From contig NZ_JAVRIB010000015.1 of the NCBI RefSeq assembly GCF_031846275.1, forward strand, positions 1 to 64,000: a DNA stretch of 64,000 nt, in the 5' to 3' direction. Positions 25,162 to 32,175 of this stretch are shown here, piece by piece (the stretch's first letter is position 1; every line of letters begins with the position of its first letter). The notes under the pieces are model-generated. The model had not been told where the DNA came from. It saw only the letters and a program-made list of their open reading frames with translations, and did not search any database. Source of the stretch: Spectribacter hydrogenoxidans. GTDB lineage: Bacteria > Pseudomonadota > Gammaproteobacteria > Nevskiales > Salinisphaeraceae. The translations under genes were made by a program, and so were the position numbers.

Positions 25162-25512
25162 ATGCAAGCCGAGCACATCGTCCATTTCCGTTACGGTTGG
25201 CCCATCGGGATGAAGTTGCGAATTCGGCCGGTTGATTGCCTGCCCGCCGAGTATCAGCACCTCGGTGGCTGTCTGGTCATCGTGACTGGGCTCGCCAACC
25301 AGAAAGTTTCCGGTATCAGCAAACAGTTCGTCTATCTGCTGCAAGGCCGAGACGAACGTTTCTCCAGCGAACGGATTCGACCCGAGGATCTGGAACTGAT
25401 ACCGGACATCGACCCTGTCGCGTACGAAACCAATCAGGCGGTCGTGGCCGCATTACCGGACATGTGGTTTCGGAGAAGGTGGACCAGATGGTCGGGCCGA
25501 TCGGGGGCTTGA
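25162..25512 (+). CDS. Hypothetical protein, 116 aa
   Basis: I do not recognise this protein. It begins MQAEHIVHFRYGWPIGMKLR and has a short beta-rich core with acidic IRPEDLELIPDIDP towards the end; the last 15 residues are Arg/Trp-rich. It lies 14 bp before the next gene, so the two probably form an operon. About 265 bp upstream of it hold no gene I can support. Confidence 0.45.
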   Translation: MQAEHIVHFRYGWPIGMKLRIRPVDCLPAEYQHLGGCLVIVTGLANQKVSGISKQFVYLLQGRDERFSSERIRPEDLELIPDIDPVAYETNQAVVAALPDMWFRRRWTRWSGRSGA

Positions 25513-25526
25513 TCAAGGAGAGACCA

Positions 25527-26138
25527 ATGGCGCTAACGACTCCTGAAATCTGCGAACGCTACGCTCGTCTCATCAACTGGGAAGCGGAATCGGTTGATGC
25601 GTTCGTTGCACTGCTGCATCCCGAGGTGGAATGGGTCACCAAGAGGCGGCGTTTCAGCGGCAAGCGGCGGGTCGAACTGCTGCTCCGGCAGGCCAGGCAT
25701 GCCAGACGGCGGACCCAGGGGCTGCATTACGTTGCCCTGGTCAGCGGCCATCCCAGGGACGACGGCAGTCATACCGATTGTGTGGTTACCGTGCCGATCC
25801 GCCAGCCGGACAAGCACGATAGCCGGACCTATTTCGCAACCGATGGCTGGTTCATCATCCATATGTTCACCTACCACGAATGGATGGACCGGGCCTGGCC
25901 CTACCCGGAGCGTCTGAAGCGAAAGCTCGCCGAGTTGCATAGCAAGGGCATCCCCATTAATCCCGTGCATCTCAGGCCACAGCCGCAGAAGATGGTATGG
26001 CCGGATGATGGTCGCAATCTGGAAGATGCCGACACGGATCGCGGACAAGGCGGTCTGAGAGTTATTCGTGAGCACGTGGCCGAGGCATTGGGCGCAAACG
26101 CGGTCGGGGAGCTGATTCCCGCTCTTGGGTTGGAATGA
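25527..26138 (+). CDS. Hypothetical protein, 203 aa
   Basis: I do not recognise this protein. The ATG at 25527 is preceded by AAGGAGAGACC, a strong ribosome site; the frame is open further upstream but the extension overlaps the previous gene. The first 120 residues (TPEICERYARLINWEAESVDAFVALLHPEVEW ... in two parts) have a helix-strand pattern that could be SnoaL/NTF2-like. Later parts are rich in His, Pro and Tyr. No signal peptide or membrane segment is visible. It is the last gene before the IS3-disrupted region. Confidence 0.55.
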   Translation: MALTTPEICERYARLINWEAESVDAFVALLHPEVEWVTKRRRFSGKRRVELLLRQARHARRRTQGLHYVALVSGHPRDDGSHTDCVVTVPIRQPDKHDSRTYFATDGWFIIHMFTYHEWMDRAWPYPERLKRKLAELHSKGIPINPVHLRPQPQKMVWPDDGRNLEDADTDRGQGGLRVIREHVAEALGANAVGELIPALGLE

Positions 26139-26416
26139 TCGAACGGGCGAGACAGTCGTCCACTAAATGCCGGGAACTTCAGGAAGGTTACTAAACCGGG
26201 TAAGGAAATGGGTTTATCAGTCGTTCACTATTGCAGGATCGCCACTACCCAGTTATGCCGCTGATGGCTGGCACCTCACGCAGTAGGCTTGCCCGCCGGC
26301 AGCCCAGTGAAACACAGTAGCTGGCATCGCAAGGATGCAACTGGAAAATCGCACGCCCTTACATAAGACCTAGTGCGAGCCGAAGGACACATAGGTGAAG
26401 CAGAAAGGAATAAAGA

Positions 26417-26844
26417 GTGGTTGAGTATTGTCGGGAAATTGCCGTGAACGCAATGAGATGGATCAAAAGGTCGTTTCGATTCGGATTTCTGTCAATATTT
26501 CTGGCTATTTTCGCCCAGGTCTCCTGCACCCACACGGTTATGGAACCATCCAGAGATAAAGGCAAGACAAAAAAAGCTGGAGAACCGCCGGCGGTTACCG
26601 AATCTCCCATAAATCAGCCGAGGCGGGATAGGAGCAGAAATAACGTTCGAGATGCCCTGGATAGTGCGTTAACACTGCGCGCATTTGACTCGAACCAGAA
26701 TCAGGTTGGCCAAGGTAGTGGCTTTTACATAGGCGAAGGGCGAGTGATCACGAACGCGCACGTTATCGCAGATTCAGATTTCATAGAGTTCTATGACGGA
26801 GATGGCACGCGGGTTGGCAGTGCCCCCTATGCGTCATTTATCGA
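26417..26844 (+). pseudogene. Trypsin-like serine protease lipoprotein, truncated by IS3 element
   Basis: The N-terminus has a lipoprotein-type signal (FLSIFLAIFAQVSC). After a linker, GQGSGFYIGEGRVITNAHV contains the catalytic His of HtrA/trypsin-like proteases (TNAHV). The Asp and Ser of the triad are missing because the gene is cut at 26845 by an insertion sequence; codons past that point belong to the element. A GTG start at 26417 has an AAGGA site upstream. The remainder of the gene is not on the other side of the element. Confidence 0.75.
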
Positions 26845-26860
26845 TCGGGTTCGGTCCCGC

Positions 26861-27724
26861 TCACACGGACGGTTTGGAAAGGGCGTGAAACTGCTGATCG
26901 AGTTTATCGAGTCTACGTTGCATCCTTGGGTTGTGAAATCGCTCGATGTAGTCGAAGACGTCTGAGCGAGCCTGGGCTCGGGTCAGGTATTTCCGTCGGC
27001 GGACCCGCTCGCGCTTGAGCACGCCGAAAAAGCCCTCGCAGGCGGCGTTATCACCGCAGTGGCCGACCGCACTCATGCTGCTGACGAGATTCTGGTCTTT
27101 GAGAAAGCCCTGCACCTCGTGACTGGTGAATTGCGTGCCGCGATCCGAATGCAGGATCACCGGCTGGCCGGGGTCCTCACGACGTCCCAGCGCGGCGGTC
27201 ACCGCATCCAGCACCAGCTGACGCTGCTGCGTCGCGCCCATCGACCAGCCGATCACGAGCTTGCTGTAAAGGTCGATCACCACGCACAGAAACAGCCAGC
27301 CTTCGGCGGTGCGGATCTGGGTGATATCGGTCACCCATTTGGTGTTGGGCTCGAGCGCGACGAAGTCGCGCTCGAGATGATTGGCGATGCCGATGGGTCG
27401 CAGCCCCGATGGCTTGTAGCGCCAGGCCCTGGCCACGGGGATACCGTAGATGCCGTGGCGGCGCATCAGGCGTGCGACCCGATTGAGACTGGCCTGTTCG
27501 CCTTCAAAGCCGAGTTCTTCGTGCATGCGCCGGCGTCCCATCACGCCGAGATGATCGGCATGGATCGCCCGAATGCGGCTCAGTAGCCTGCGATTGTCAC
27601 GTACGCGAGCACTGGGCCGGCGTTTCTGCCAGTCGTAGAAACCGCTGTGCGAGACCCGCAAACAGCGACACATCAGCCGCACCGGATAGTCGCCGCGGCC
27701 AGCATCGATCGCCTGGTACTTCAA
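26861..27724 (-). CDS. IS3-family transposase OrfB (DDE catalytic part)
   Basis: OrfB of about 287 aa contains an HTH_21 region (YGIPVARAWRYKPSG nearby) and an rve integrase core with the DDE triad: D in WVTDITQI, D in HSDRGTQF and E in DNAACEGFF. It begins within the orfA stop (TTGA overlap) and is normally made as an OrfAB fusion by -1 frameshifting. The sequence looks intact, so the element may still move. Confidence 0.9.
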   Translation of the reverse strand: MKYQAIDAGRGDYPVRLMCRCLRVSHSGFYDWQKRRPSARVRDNRRLLSRIRAIHADHLGVMGRRRMHEELGFEGEQASLNRVARLMRRHGIYGIPVARAWRYKPSGLRPIGIANHLERDFVALEPNTKWVTDITQIRTAEGWLFLCVVIDLYSKLVIGWSMGATQQRQLVLDAVTAALGRREDPGQPVILHSDRGTQFTSHEVQGFLKDQNLVSSMSAVGHCGDNAACEGFFGVLKRERVRRRKYLTRAQARSDVFDYIERFHNPRMQRRLDKLDQQFHALSKPSV

Positions 27725-28014
27725 CTCGATTCCCTGGCGAAGAATGTGGCCGCGTCTCGCAAAAAATCGCGTTCCTTTTTCAGGCGCGCGTTCTCCCGCT
27801 TGAGCCGGGCCACCTCCTCGTCGCGGGGCGTACCAGTGCCGCCGAAGGCGGTCCGGCCTTGCTCGTCGATCTCGCGGCGCCAGCGACTGAGCAGGTTGGC
27901 GGCAATGCCAATGTCGCGGGCGACCTGGGTTACGCTGACATCCGGATGGCGGGTCAATTCAACCGCTTCGCGCTTGAACTCGGTACTGAATCTTCTTCGC
28001 TTGGACATGGACAC
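27721..28014 (-). CDS. IS3-family OrfA (helix-turn-helix)
   Basis: OrfA of 97 aa starts with the typical RRRFSTEFKREAVELTRHPD, a helix-turn-helix (VTQVARDIGIAANLLSRWRRE) and a leucine zipper (VARLKRENARLKKERDFL). It recognises the terminal repeats. A good AAAGGAG site precedes the ATG. Poly-A/T runs near its end (KKERDF codons and a T6 run) are candidates for the slip site that makes OrfAB. Confidence 0.9.
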   Translation of the reverse strand: MSMSKRRRFSTEFKREAVELTRHPDVSVTQVARDIGIAANLLSRWRREIDEQGRTAFGGTGTPRDEEVARLKRENARLKKERDFLRDAATFFARESS

Positions 28015-28072
28015 TCCTTTGGGCCATTGTGACGCCTTTCGTAAGTGTCCGTGCTAACGGGACCGAACCCGA

Positions 28073-28167
28073 GCTTCGACCTGGTAGTGGAGATCATGCT
28101 CTTCCATCTTGGTGCCTAGGACGTGGTACTCGGGAAGGTGAAGGATGTTGTCAGGCAAGCTAGTCAT
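28073..28167 (-). pseudogene. ISL3-family transposase, N-terminal remnant
   Basis: Read on the minus strand, 31-32 codons encode MTSLPDNILHLPEYHVLGTK followed by MEEHDLHYQVEA. This looks like the start of an ISL3-family transposase. The frame then runs into the IS3 end. The remainder is absent, so a previous ISL3 element next to the mer operon was cut by the IS3 insertion. Confidence 0.5.
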
Positions 28168-28245
28168 GCAAACTTTCCTTGTCGACATGGTCCATAGATG
28201 ATCGCGACTCTTTGACCGCGTTGTTTTCAACGAACTGAAGGTGAG

Positions 28246-28692
28246 TTACTCCCTTGGGTCTTCTGCTTCTCTGAGCCCTTCATGCAATGACGCAATTAGC
28301 GGGCAAGTGATATTGCCTTGTTGTGCATGGCATCTGTCGACCATTTCGCTCAGCACCTTCTCAATTCTTTCAAGCCTGTCGATCTTCTCGCGAACGTCCC
28401 CTAACTTGTGCTCTGCGAGAGCACTGGCTTCTTGACAGTGGGCGCCATCTTCCAGCCGAAGTAGGTCACTGATCTCATCCAGACTAAAGCCCAGCTGCTG
28501 CGCCGTTTTCACGAACGTCAACCTGTCGATATCGGCGGCACTATAGCGTCGAATACCTCCGGGAGGGCGTTCGGGCTCCGATAATAGCCCTCGTCGCTGG
28601 TAATAGCGGATTGTCTCGACATTGACGCCGGCCGCCTTGGCCAGGCCGCCAATGGTCATGGTGTCCGCCACTTTATCTGCATGTCTCTTCAT
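28246..28692 (-). CDS. merR: Mercury-responsive regulator MerR
   Basis: This 148-aa regulator has the MerR helix-turn-helix (TIGGLAKAAGVNVETIRYYQRRGL), a coiled-coil dimer helix, and the three mercury-binding cysteines (HCQEAS, RCHAQQ, TCPLIA). MerR binds the long-spacer mer promoter, represses it without mercury and activates it when Hg(II) bridges the dimer. It is divergent from merT, the standard layout. Confidence 0.97.
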   Translation of the reverse strand: MKRHADKVADTMTIGGLAKAAGVNVETIRYYQRRGLLSEPERPPGGIRRYSAADIDRLTFVKTAQQLGFSLDEISDLLRLEDGAHCQEASALAEHKLGDVREKIDRLERIEKVLSEMVDRCHAQQGNITCPLIASLHEGLREAEDPRE

Positions 28693-28697
28693 GATGC

Positions 28698-28728
28698 TTG
28701 ACTCCGTACCAAGCTACGGAAGTAACCT
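28698..28728 (+). promoter_or_regulatory. mer operon promoter-operator
   Basis: TTGACT (28698) and TAACCT (28723) are separated by 19 bp containing the dyad CCGTAC ... TACGG. This is the classical MerR operator with an overlong spacer, nearly the same as the Tn21 mer promoter. It lies between merR and merT. Confidence 0.93.
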
Positions 28729-28765
28729 TATCGTAGCTCCCCCCATCCCGAAAGGAGAATCGTCA

Positions 28766-29116
28766 ATGCGGACATCTAAAACGGGGCGAGGGCCCCTGGC
28801 CGCCGGAGGAGTCGCGGCCCTCCTGGCCTCGGCGTGTTGCCTCGGCCCGCTGGTGCTGATCACGCTGGGCGTTTCCGGCGCCTGGATCAGCAATCTGGCG
28901 GCGTTGGAGCCCTATCGCCCGCTCTTTATCGGCGTCGCGCTGGTGGCGATGTTCTTCGCCTGGCGTCGCGTCTTTCGGCCAGTGGAAAAGTGCCAGCCGG
29001 GAGAGGTGTGTGCCGTGCCACGGGTCAGGACGGGCTACAAGGCGATCTTCTGGCTCGTATCGCTGCTGGTGCTAATCGCCCTGGTATTCCCCTACATCTT
29101 GCCCCTGTTCTATTAA
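28766..29116 (+). CDS. merT: Mercuric transport protein MerT
   Basis: MerT (116 aa) is an inner-membrane protein with three helices that receives Hg(II) from MerP and passes it to MerA. The Cys pair in the first helix (SACCLGPLVLI) and the second pair on the cytosolic loop (EKCQPGEVCAV) are present. The ATG at 28766 follows AAAGGAGAAT and gives the usual MerT length. It is the first gene of the operon. Confidence 0.96.
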   Translation: MRTSKTGRGPLAAGGVAALLASACCLGPLVLITLGVSGAWISNLAALEPYRPLFIGVALVAMFFAWRRVFRPVEKCQPGEVCAVPRVRTGYKAIFWLVSLLVLIALVFPYILPLFY

Positions 29117-29129
29117 AAGGAGATCTACC

Positions 29130-29426
29130 ATGAAAGCTCGTTTCGCCTTCATCGCGCTACTCGCCCTGCTCAGCACGCCCGCCTTAGCGGCCCTGCAGAC
29201 CGTGACGCTGTCGGTGCCGGGCATGACCTGTGCCGCCTGCCCGATCACCGTCAAGGCCGCCCTCAACAAGGTGGACGGCGTCTCGCAAGTCGACGTGAGC
29301 TACGCGGATCTCGAGGCCGTGGTCACCTTTGACGACGCCCGAACGTCGGTGGAGGCATTGACCGAGGCCACCATCAACGCTGGGTATCCATCAACCCCGA
29401 CATCCTCGCAAGCGGATCGAGAGTGA
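29130..29426 (+). CDS. merP: Periplasmic mercury-binding protein MerP
   Basis: MerP (98 aa) has a cleavable signal peptide (FAFIALLALLSTPALA) and one heavy-metal-associated domain with GMTCAACPITV, the Hg(II)-binding CxxC loop. It captures Hg(II) in the periplasm and hands it to MerT or MerF. It follows merT by 13 bp with AAAGGAG as its ribosome site. Confidence 0.96.
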   Translation: MKARFAFIALLALLSTPALAALQTVTLSVPGMTCAACPITVKAALNKVDGVSQVDVSYADLEAVVTFDDARTSVEALTEATINAGYPSTPTSSQADRE

Positions 29427-29428
29427 TC

Positions 29429-29686
29429 ATGAAGAATCCCAAGCCCCTGCTGCGCGTGAGCGTGATCGGCACCGTCCTGGTGGCATTGTGCTGCTTTACG
29501 CCGATCCTGGTGATCCTGCTTGGCACGGTGGGCCTGGCGGGGCTGACGGGCTATCTCGACGTTGTGTTATTGCCGGCCCTGGCCTTCTTCATCGGCCTGA
29601 CCATTTATGCGATTTGGCGTAAGAAGCAGTTCGACGCCTGTTGTGACAACGGCTCTATCAAATCAAGGAATACGCCCCCTGAGTGA
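29429..29686 (+). CDS. merF: Mercury transporter MerF, first copy
   Basis: MerF is a two-helix membrane transporter for Hg(II). The protein (85 aa) begins KNPKPLLRVSVIGTVLVALC, with the essential pair LCCFTP, then LLPALAFFIGLTIYAIWRKK and a cytosolic pair DACCDN. The ATG at 29429 matches the family's N-terminus; a GTG six bases earlier overlapping the merP stop is possible. Confidence 0.93.
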   Translation: MKNPKPLLRVSVIGTVLVALCCFTPILVILLGTVGLAGLTGYLDVVLLPALAFFIGLTIYAIWRKKQFDACCDNGSIKSRNTPPE

Positions 29687-29720
29687 CATCAAGCAGCTGC
29701 ACATCGCGGTCATCGGGTGA
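29682..29720 (+). pseudogene. merA N-terminal scar between the two merF genes
   Basis: A short frame encodes SDIKQLHIAVIG then stops. HIAVIG is the start of the FAD-binding motif of MerA (HIAVIGSGGAAMAAAL in the intact copy at about 30255). The preceding SDIKQL is typical of MerA forms that lack the metal-binding domain. It looks like the 5' end of a former merA, replaced when a merF-merA block from another operon recombined in. Confidence 0.55.
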
Positions 29721-29759
29721 GTTGTTTACGAGCTTGCCCGCCACGGTGAAGGAATAAGC

Positions 29760-29999
29760 GTGAAAGATTCGCAGAAATTTTTAAGCGTCGTGCTTGGCAC
29801 CGGGTTGATGGTGCTGTGTTGCGCCGCGCCAATCGCCCTGGTGCTATTCGGTACGGCGGGCCTGGCCGCGTTGGCAGGCTATCTCGATTACCTGCTGTTT
29901 GCCGCCCTGGCCATCGGCTTGCCTCTCTACGCGCGATACCACAAGCGGAAGCAGGATGCCGGCTTTACTAATGAAGACTCGGAGAAACGTGATGATTGA
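29760..29999 (+). CDS. MerF-like mercury transporter, second divergent copy
   Basis: This 79-aa protein also has two membrane helices and the first Cys pair (MVLCCAAPIALVLFG), followed by AALAGYLDYLLFAALAIGL. It lacks the second, cytosolic Cys pair of the first copy; the tail is YARYHKRKQDAGFTNEDSE. The start is GTG at 29760, with GAAGGAAT upstream. It overlaps merA by 8 bp. It may still move Hg(II), or it may pass the ion differently. Confidence 0.85.
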   Translation: MKDSQKFLSVVLGTGLMVLCCAAPIALVLFGTAGLAALAGYLDYLLFAALAIGLPLYARYHKRKQDAGFTNEDSEKRDD

Positions 30000-31641
30000 A
30001 CTCAACGTGAGTGGCATGACCTGTGACCGCTGTGCGGATCATGTCAGGGAAGCCCTGGAGAAGCTGCCCGGCGTGCAGTCGGTGGAGGTATCCTATCCTC
30101 AGGGGACGGCATCGGTAGCCGTTGATCCGGAGACACCGGCCTCGGCGTTGACGTTTGCCGTGACCCGACTTGGCTACCAAGCTCGACTGGCCAACAGTGG
30201 GCCCACTTCCCCGGCAGGCGCATCGGTGTCCAAGGGCCGTGATGAAGACGCCCCGCACATCGCGGTGATCGGCAGCGGCGGCGCCGCCATGGCGGCGGCC
30301 CTGAAAGCCGCCGAGCGCGGCGCCCGGATCACCCTGATCGAACGCGGCACCGTCGGCGGTACCTGTGTCAATACAGGCTGTGTGCCTTCGAAGATCATGA
30401 TTCGCGCGGCCCATATTGCCCACTTGCGTACGGAAAGTCCCTTCGATGCAGGCCTGAGCGCCCAGGCGCCGGTGGTGGATCGGGCCAAGCTGCTCGAGCA
30501 GCAGCAGCGACGTGTCGAGGAACTGCGTGACGCCAAGTACGAGGGGATTCTGCGCGACCACCCGGCCATCACGGTCCTGCACGGCGAGGCCCGGTTTATT
30601 GATGCCCATAGCCTGATGGTCAAGCTGAACGAGGGCGGCGAGCAGGTCGTCCACTTCGACCGCGCCTTAATCGGTACTGGCGCCCGACCGGCAGTACCGC
30701 CGATCCCGGGTCTTGCCGACACCCCCTACCTGACCTCTACCAGTGCGCTGGCCCTGGACACCCTTCCCGAGCGGCTGATTGTGATCGGCGCCTCGGTGGT
30801 GGCCCTGGAACTGGCCCAGGCCTTCGCCCGGCTGGGCAGCCGGGTCACGGTGCTGGCCCGCAGCCGCCTGCTCTCCCAGGAAGACCCGGCGGTAGGGGAT
30901 GCGGTGGAGGCGGCGTTTCGCCGCGAGAGCATCGAGGTCCTCAAGCAGACCCAGGCGAGCCGCGTGGACTACACCGACAATGAATTCATTGTCGACACCA
31001 ACGCCGGCACCTTGCGGGCGGATCAACTGCTGGTGGCCACCGGACGGACACCCAATACCGAGGCCCTGAACCTGGCGAGCCTCGGCGTGGAAACCGCACG
31101 TGGGGCGATTCTGGTCGATGAGCATCTGCACACCACGGTGCCGGGGCTCTATGCCGCCGGTGACTGCACCGATCAGCCGGAGTTCGTCTATGTCGCCGCC
31201 GCCGGGGGCAGCCGGGCTGCCGTCAACATGACCGGGGGCGAAGCCACCCTGGACCTGAGCGCCATGCCGGCGGTGATCTTCACCGACCCCCAGGTGGCCA
31301 CCGTCGGCCTGACGGAAGCCGAGGCCATCGAGCAAGGCTTCAGCGTCGATACCCGCGAGCTGGACCTGGAAAACGTGCCGCGTGCGCTGGTGAATTTCGA
31401 CACCGGTGGTTTCATCAAGCTGGTGGCCGAACGCGACTCGGGCCGGTTGCTGGGGGTGCAGGCGGTGGCGGGGGAAGCCGGTGAGCTGATCCAGACGGCG
31501 GTGATGGCGCTACGCGCACGCATGACCGTACACGACATCGCCAATGAGCTATTTCCCTACCTGACCATGGTGGAAGGGCTCAAGCTCTGTGCCCAGACTT
31601 TCACCAAGGATGTGACGCAGTTGTCCTGCTGTGCCGGGTGA
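29992..31641 (+). CDS. merA: Mercuric reductase MerA
   Basis: MerA (549 aa) is the cytosolic flavoenzyme that reduces Hg(II) to volatile Hg(0) with NADPH. An N-terminal metal-binding domain (GMTCDRCADHV, residues 5-70) is followed by a FAD-binding motif (IAVIGSGGAAMAAAL), the redox pair GTCVNTGCVPSK near 125-136, the NADPH domain and the C-terminal LSCCAG that takes in Hg(II). The ATG at 29992 overlaps merF2. All catalytic residues are present. Confidence 0.97.
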   Translation: MIELNVSGMTCDRCADHVREALEKLPGVQSVEVSYPQGTASVAVDPETPASALTFAVTRLGYQARLANSGPTSPAGASVSKGRDEDAPHIAVIGSGGAAMAAALKAAERGARITLIERGTVGGTCVNTGCVPSKIMIRAAHIAHLRTESPFDAGLSAQAPVVDRAKLLEQQQRRVEELRDAKYEGILRDHPAITVLHGEARFIDAHSLMVKLNEGGEQVVHFDRALIGTGARPAVPPIPGLADTPYLTSTSALALDTLPERLIVIGASVVALELAQAFARLGSRVTVLARSRLLSQEDPAVGDAVEAAFRRESIEVLKQTQASRVDYTDNEFIVDTNAGTLRADQLLVATGRTPNTEALNLASLGVETARGAILVDEHLHTTVPGLYAAGDCTDQPEFVYVAAAGGSRAAVNMTGGEATLDLSAMPAVIFTDPQVATVGLTEAEAIEQGFSVDTRELDLENVPRALVNFDTGGFIKLVAERDSGRLLGVQAVAGEAGELIQTAVMALRARMTVHDIANELFPYLTMVEGLKLCAQTFTKDVTQLSCCAG

Positions 31642-31722
31642 ACGATATGAGCGCGACCGTGGTGCCACTGGGCGGCGGCACCACGGGTTTTGGGCATGGA
31701 CACCACAGGGAGCTCTGTCACG

Positions 31723-31857
31723 ATGAACACGACACTACCCGATTGCGGGATGATGGGGGCGATGGGCTGGATAATGCCAGTGATCGGAATTGCCCTACTA
31801 TTGCTGCTGGTCCTGGGCATCGCCTGTTTGGTGAAGTATCTGCTCTCTAGCAAGTGA
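31723..31857 (+). CDS. Small membrane protein, 44 aa
   Basis: A 44-codon frame encodes MNTTLPDCGMMGAMGWIMPV followed by a strongly hydrophobic helix and the tail CLVKYLLSSK. The N-terminal Met/Cys cluster before one helix resembles small proteins of copper operons. The helix end is similar to that of the 80-aa protein at 44606-44848 (SLIKYLRK). It lies 80 bp after merA. A larger frame on the same DNA is Arg/Gly/His-rich and looks like a shadow. Confidence 0.55.
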   Translation: MNTTLPDCGMMGAMGWIMPVIGIALLLLLVLGIACLVKYLLSSK

Positions 31858-31874
31858 GCGTACTGAGCGAGCCA

Positions 31875-32150
31875 TCAACCAGCTAATCCGTTGTGGGTTG
31901 AGTTTGTCGGCCACCTTTCTCTCTCGCATACCAACCAGATAATCCGGATACCCAGAAATAATAAACGGGCGACACCCAACGGTCCCGAGTAGGCCACCGT
32001 TAATACCCATACCCATTGCATCAGTGTGGGCAGGTGGGCGTTGTTTTGGCGCAAGTCGCGGAGAGTCCAGAGCACGCAGGCGACGACTACCGTTATCCAT
32101 ATACCCAATACGACGGGGCTGCCAAGAAATTGCCTAATCATCTCTATCAT
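31875..32150 (-). pseudogene. DUF4396-like membrane protein, degenerate
   Basis: The minus frame encodes a membrane helix, then NNAHLPTLMQWVWVLTVAYSGPLGV. WVWVLT-x-x-YSGPLG is the signature of DUF4396-containing proteins, often found with copper and multicopper oxidase genes. After GPLGV the expected second helix is not followed; the frame runs on as an unrelated basic tail, so a frameshift or truncation is likely. It sits just upstream of the copper ATPase end. Confidence 0.45.
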
Positions 32151-32175
32151 GTGACTTAGCTCCCGATTTTTCCGA

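Larger units (their letters stand above)
26845..28072. mobile_element. IS3-family insertion sequence
   Basis: The ends are 26-bp imperfect inverted repeats: TCGGGTTCGGTCCCG at 26845 and its complement CGGGACCGAACCCGA ending at 28072, with three mismatches in the inner half. The 1228-bp length and two overlapping minus-strand frames (orfA, orfB) fit IS3. I find no matching target duplication at the ends, and the flanks are fragments of two unrelated genes, so DNA next to the element has been lost or exchanged. Confidence 0.85.

Noticed and set aside
26845..28072. Target-site duplication around the IS3 element
   Set aside because: The bases outside the inverted repeats (CGA on the left, GCT on the right) do not match in any register I tried.
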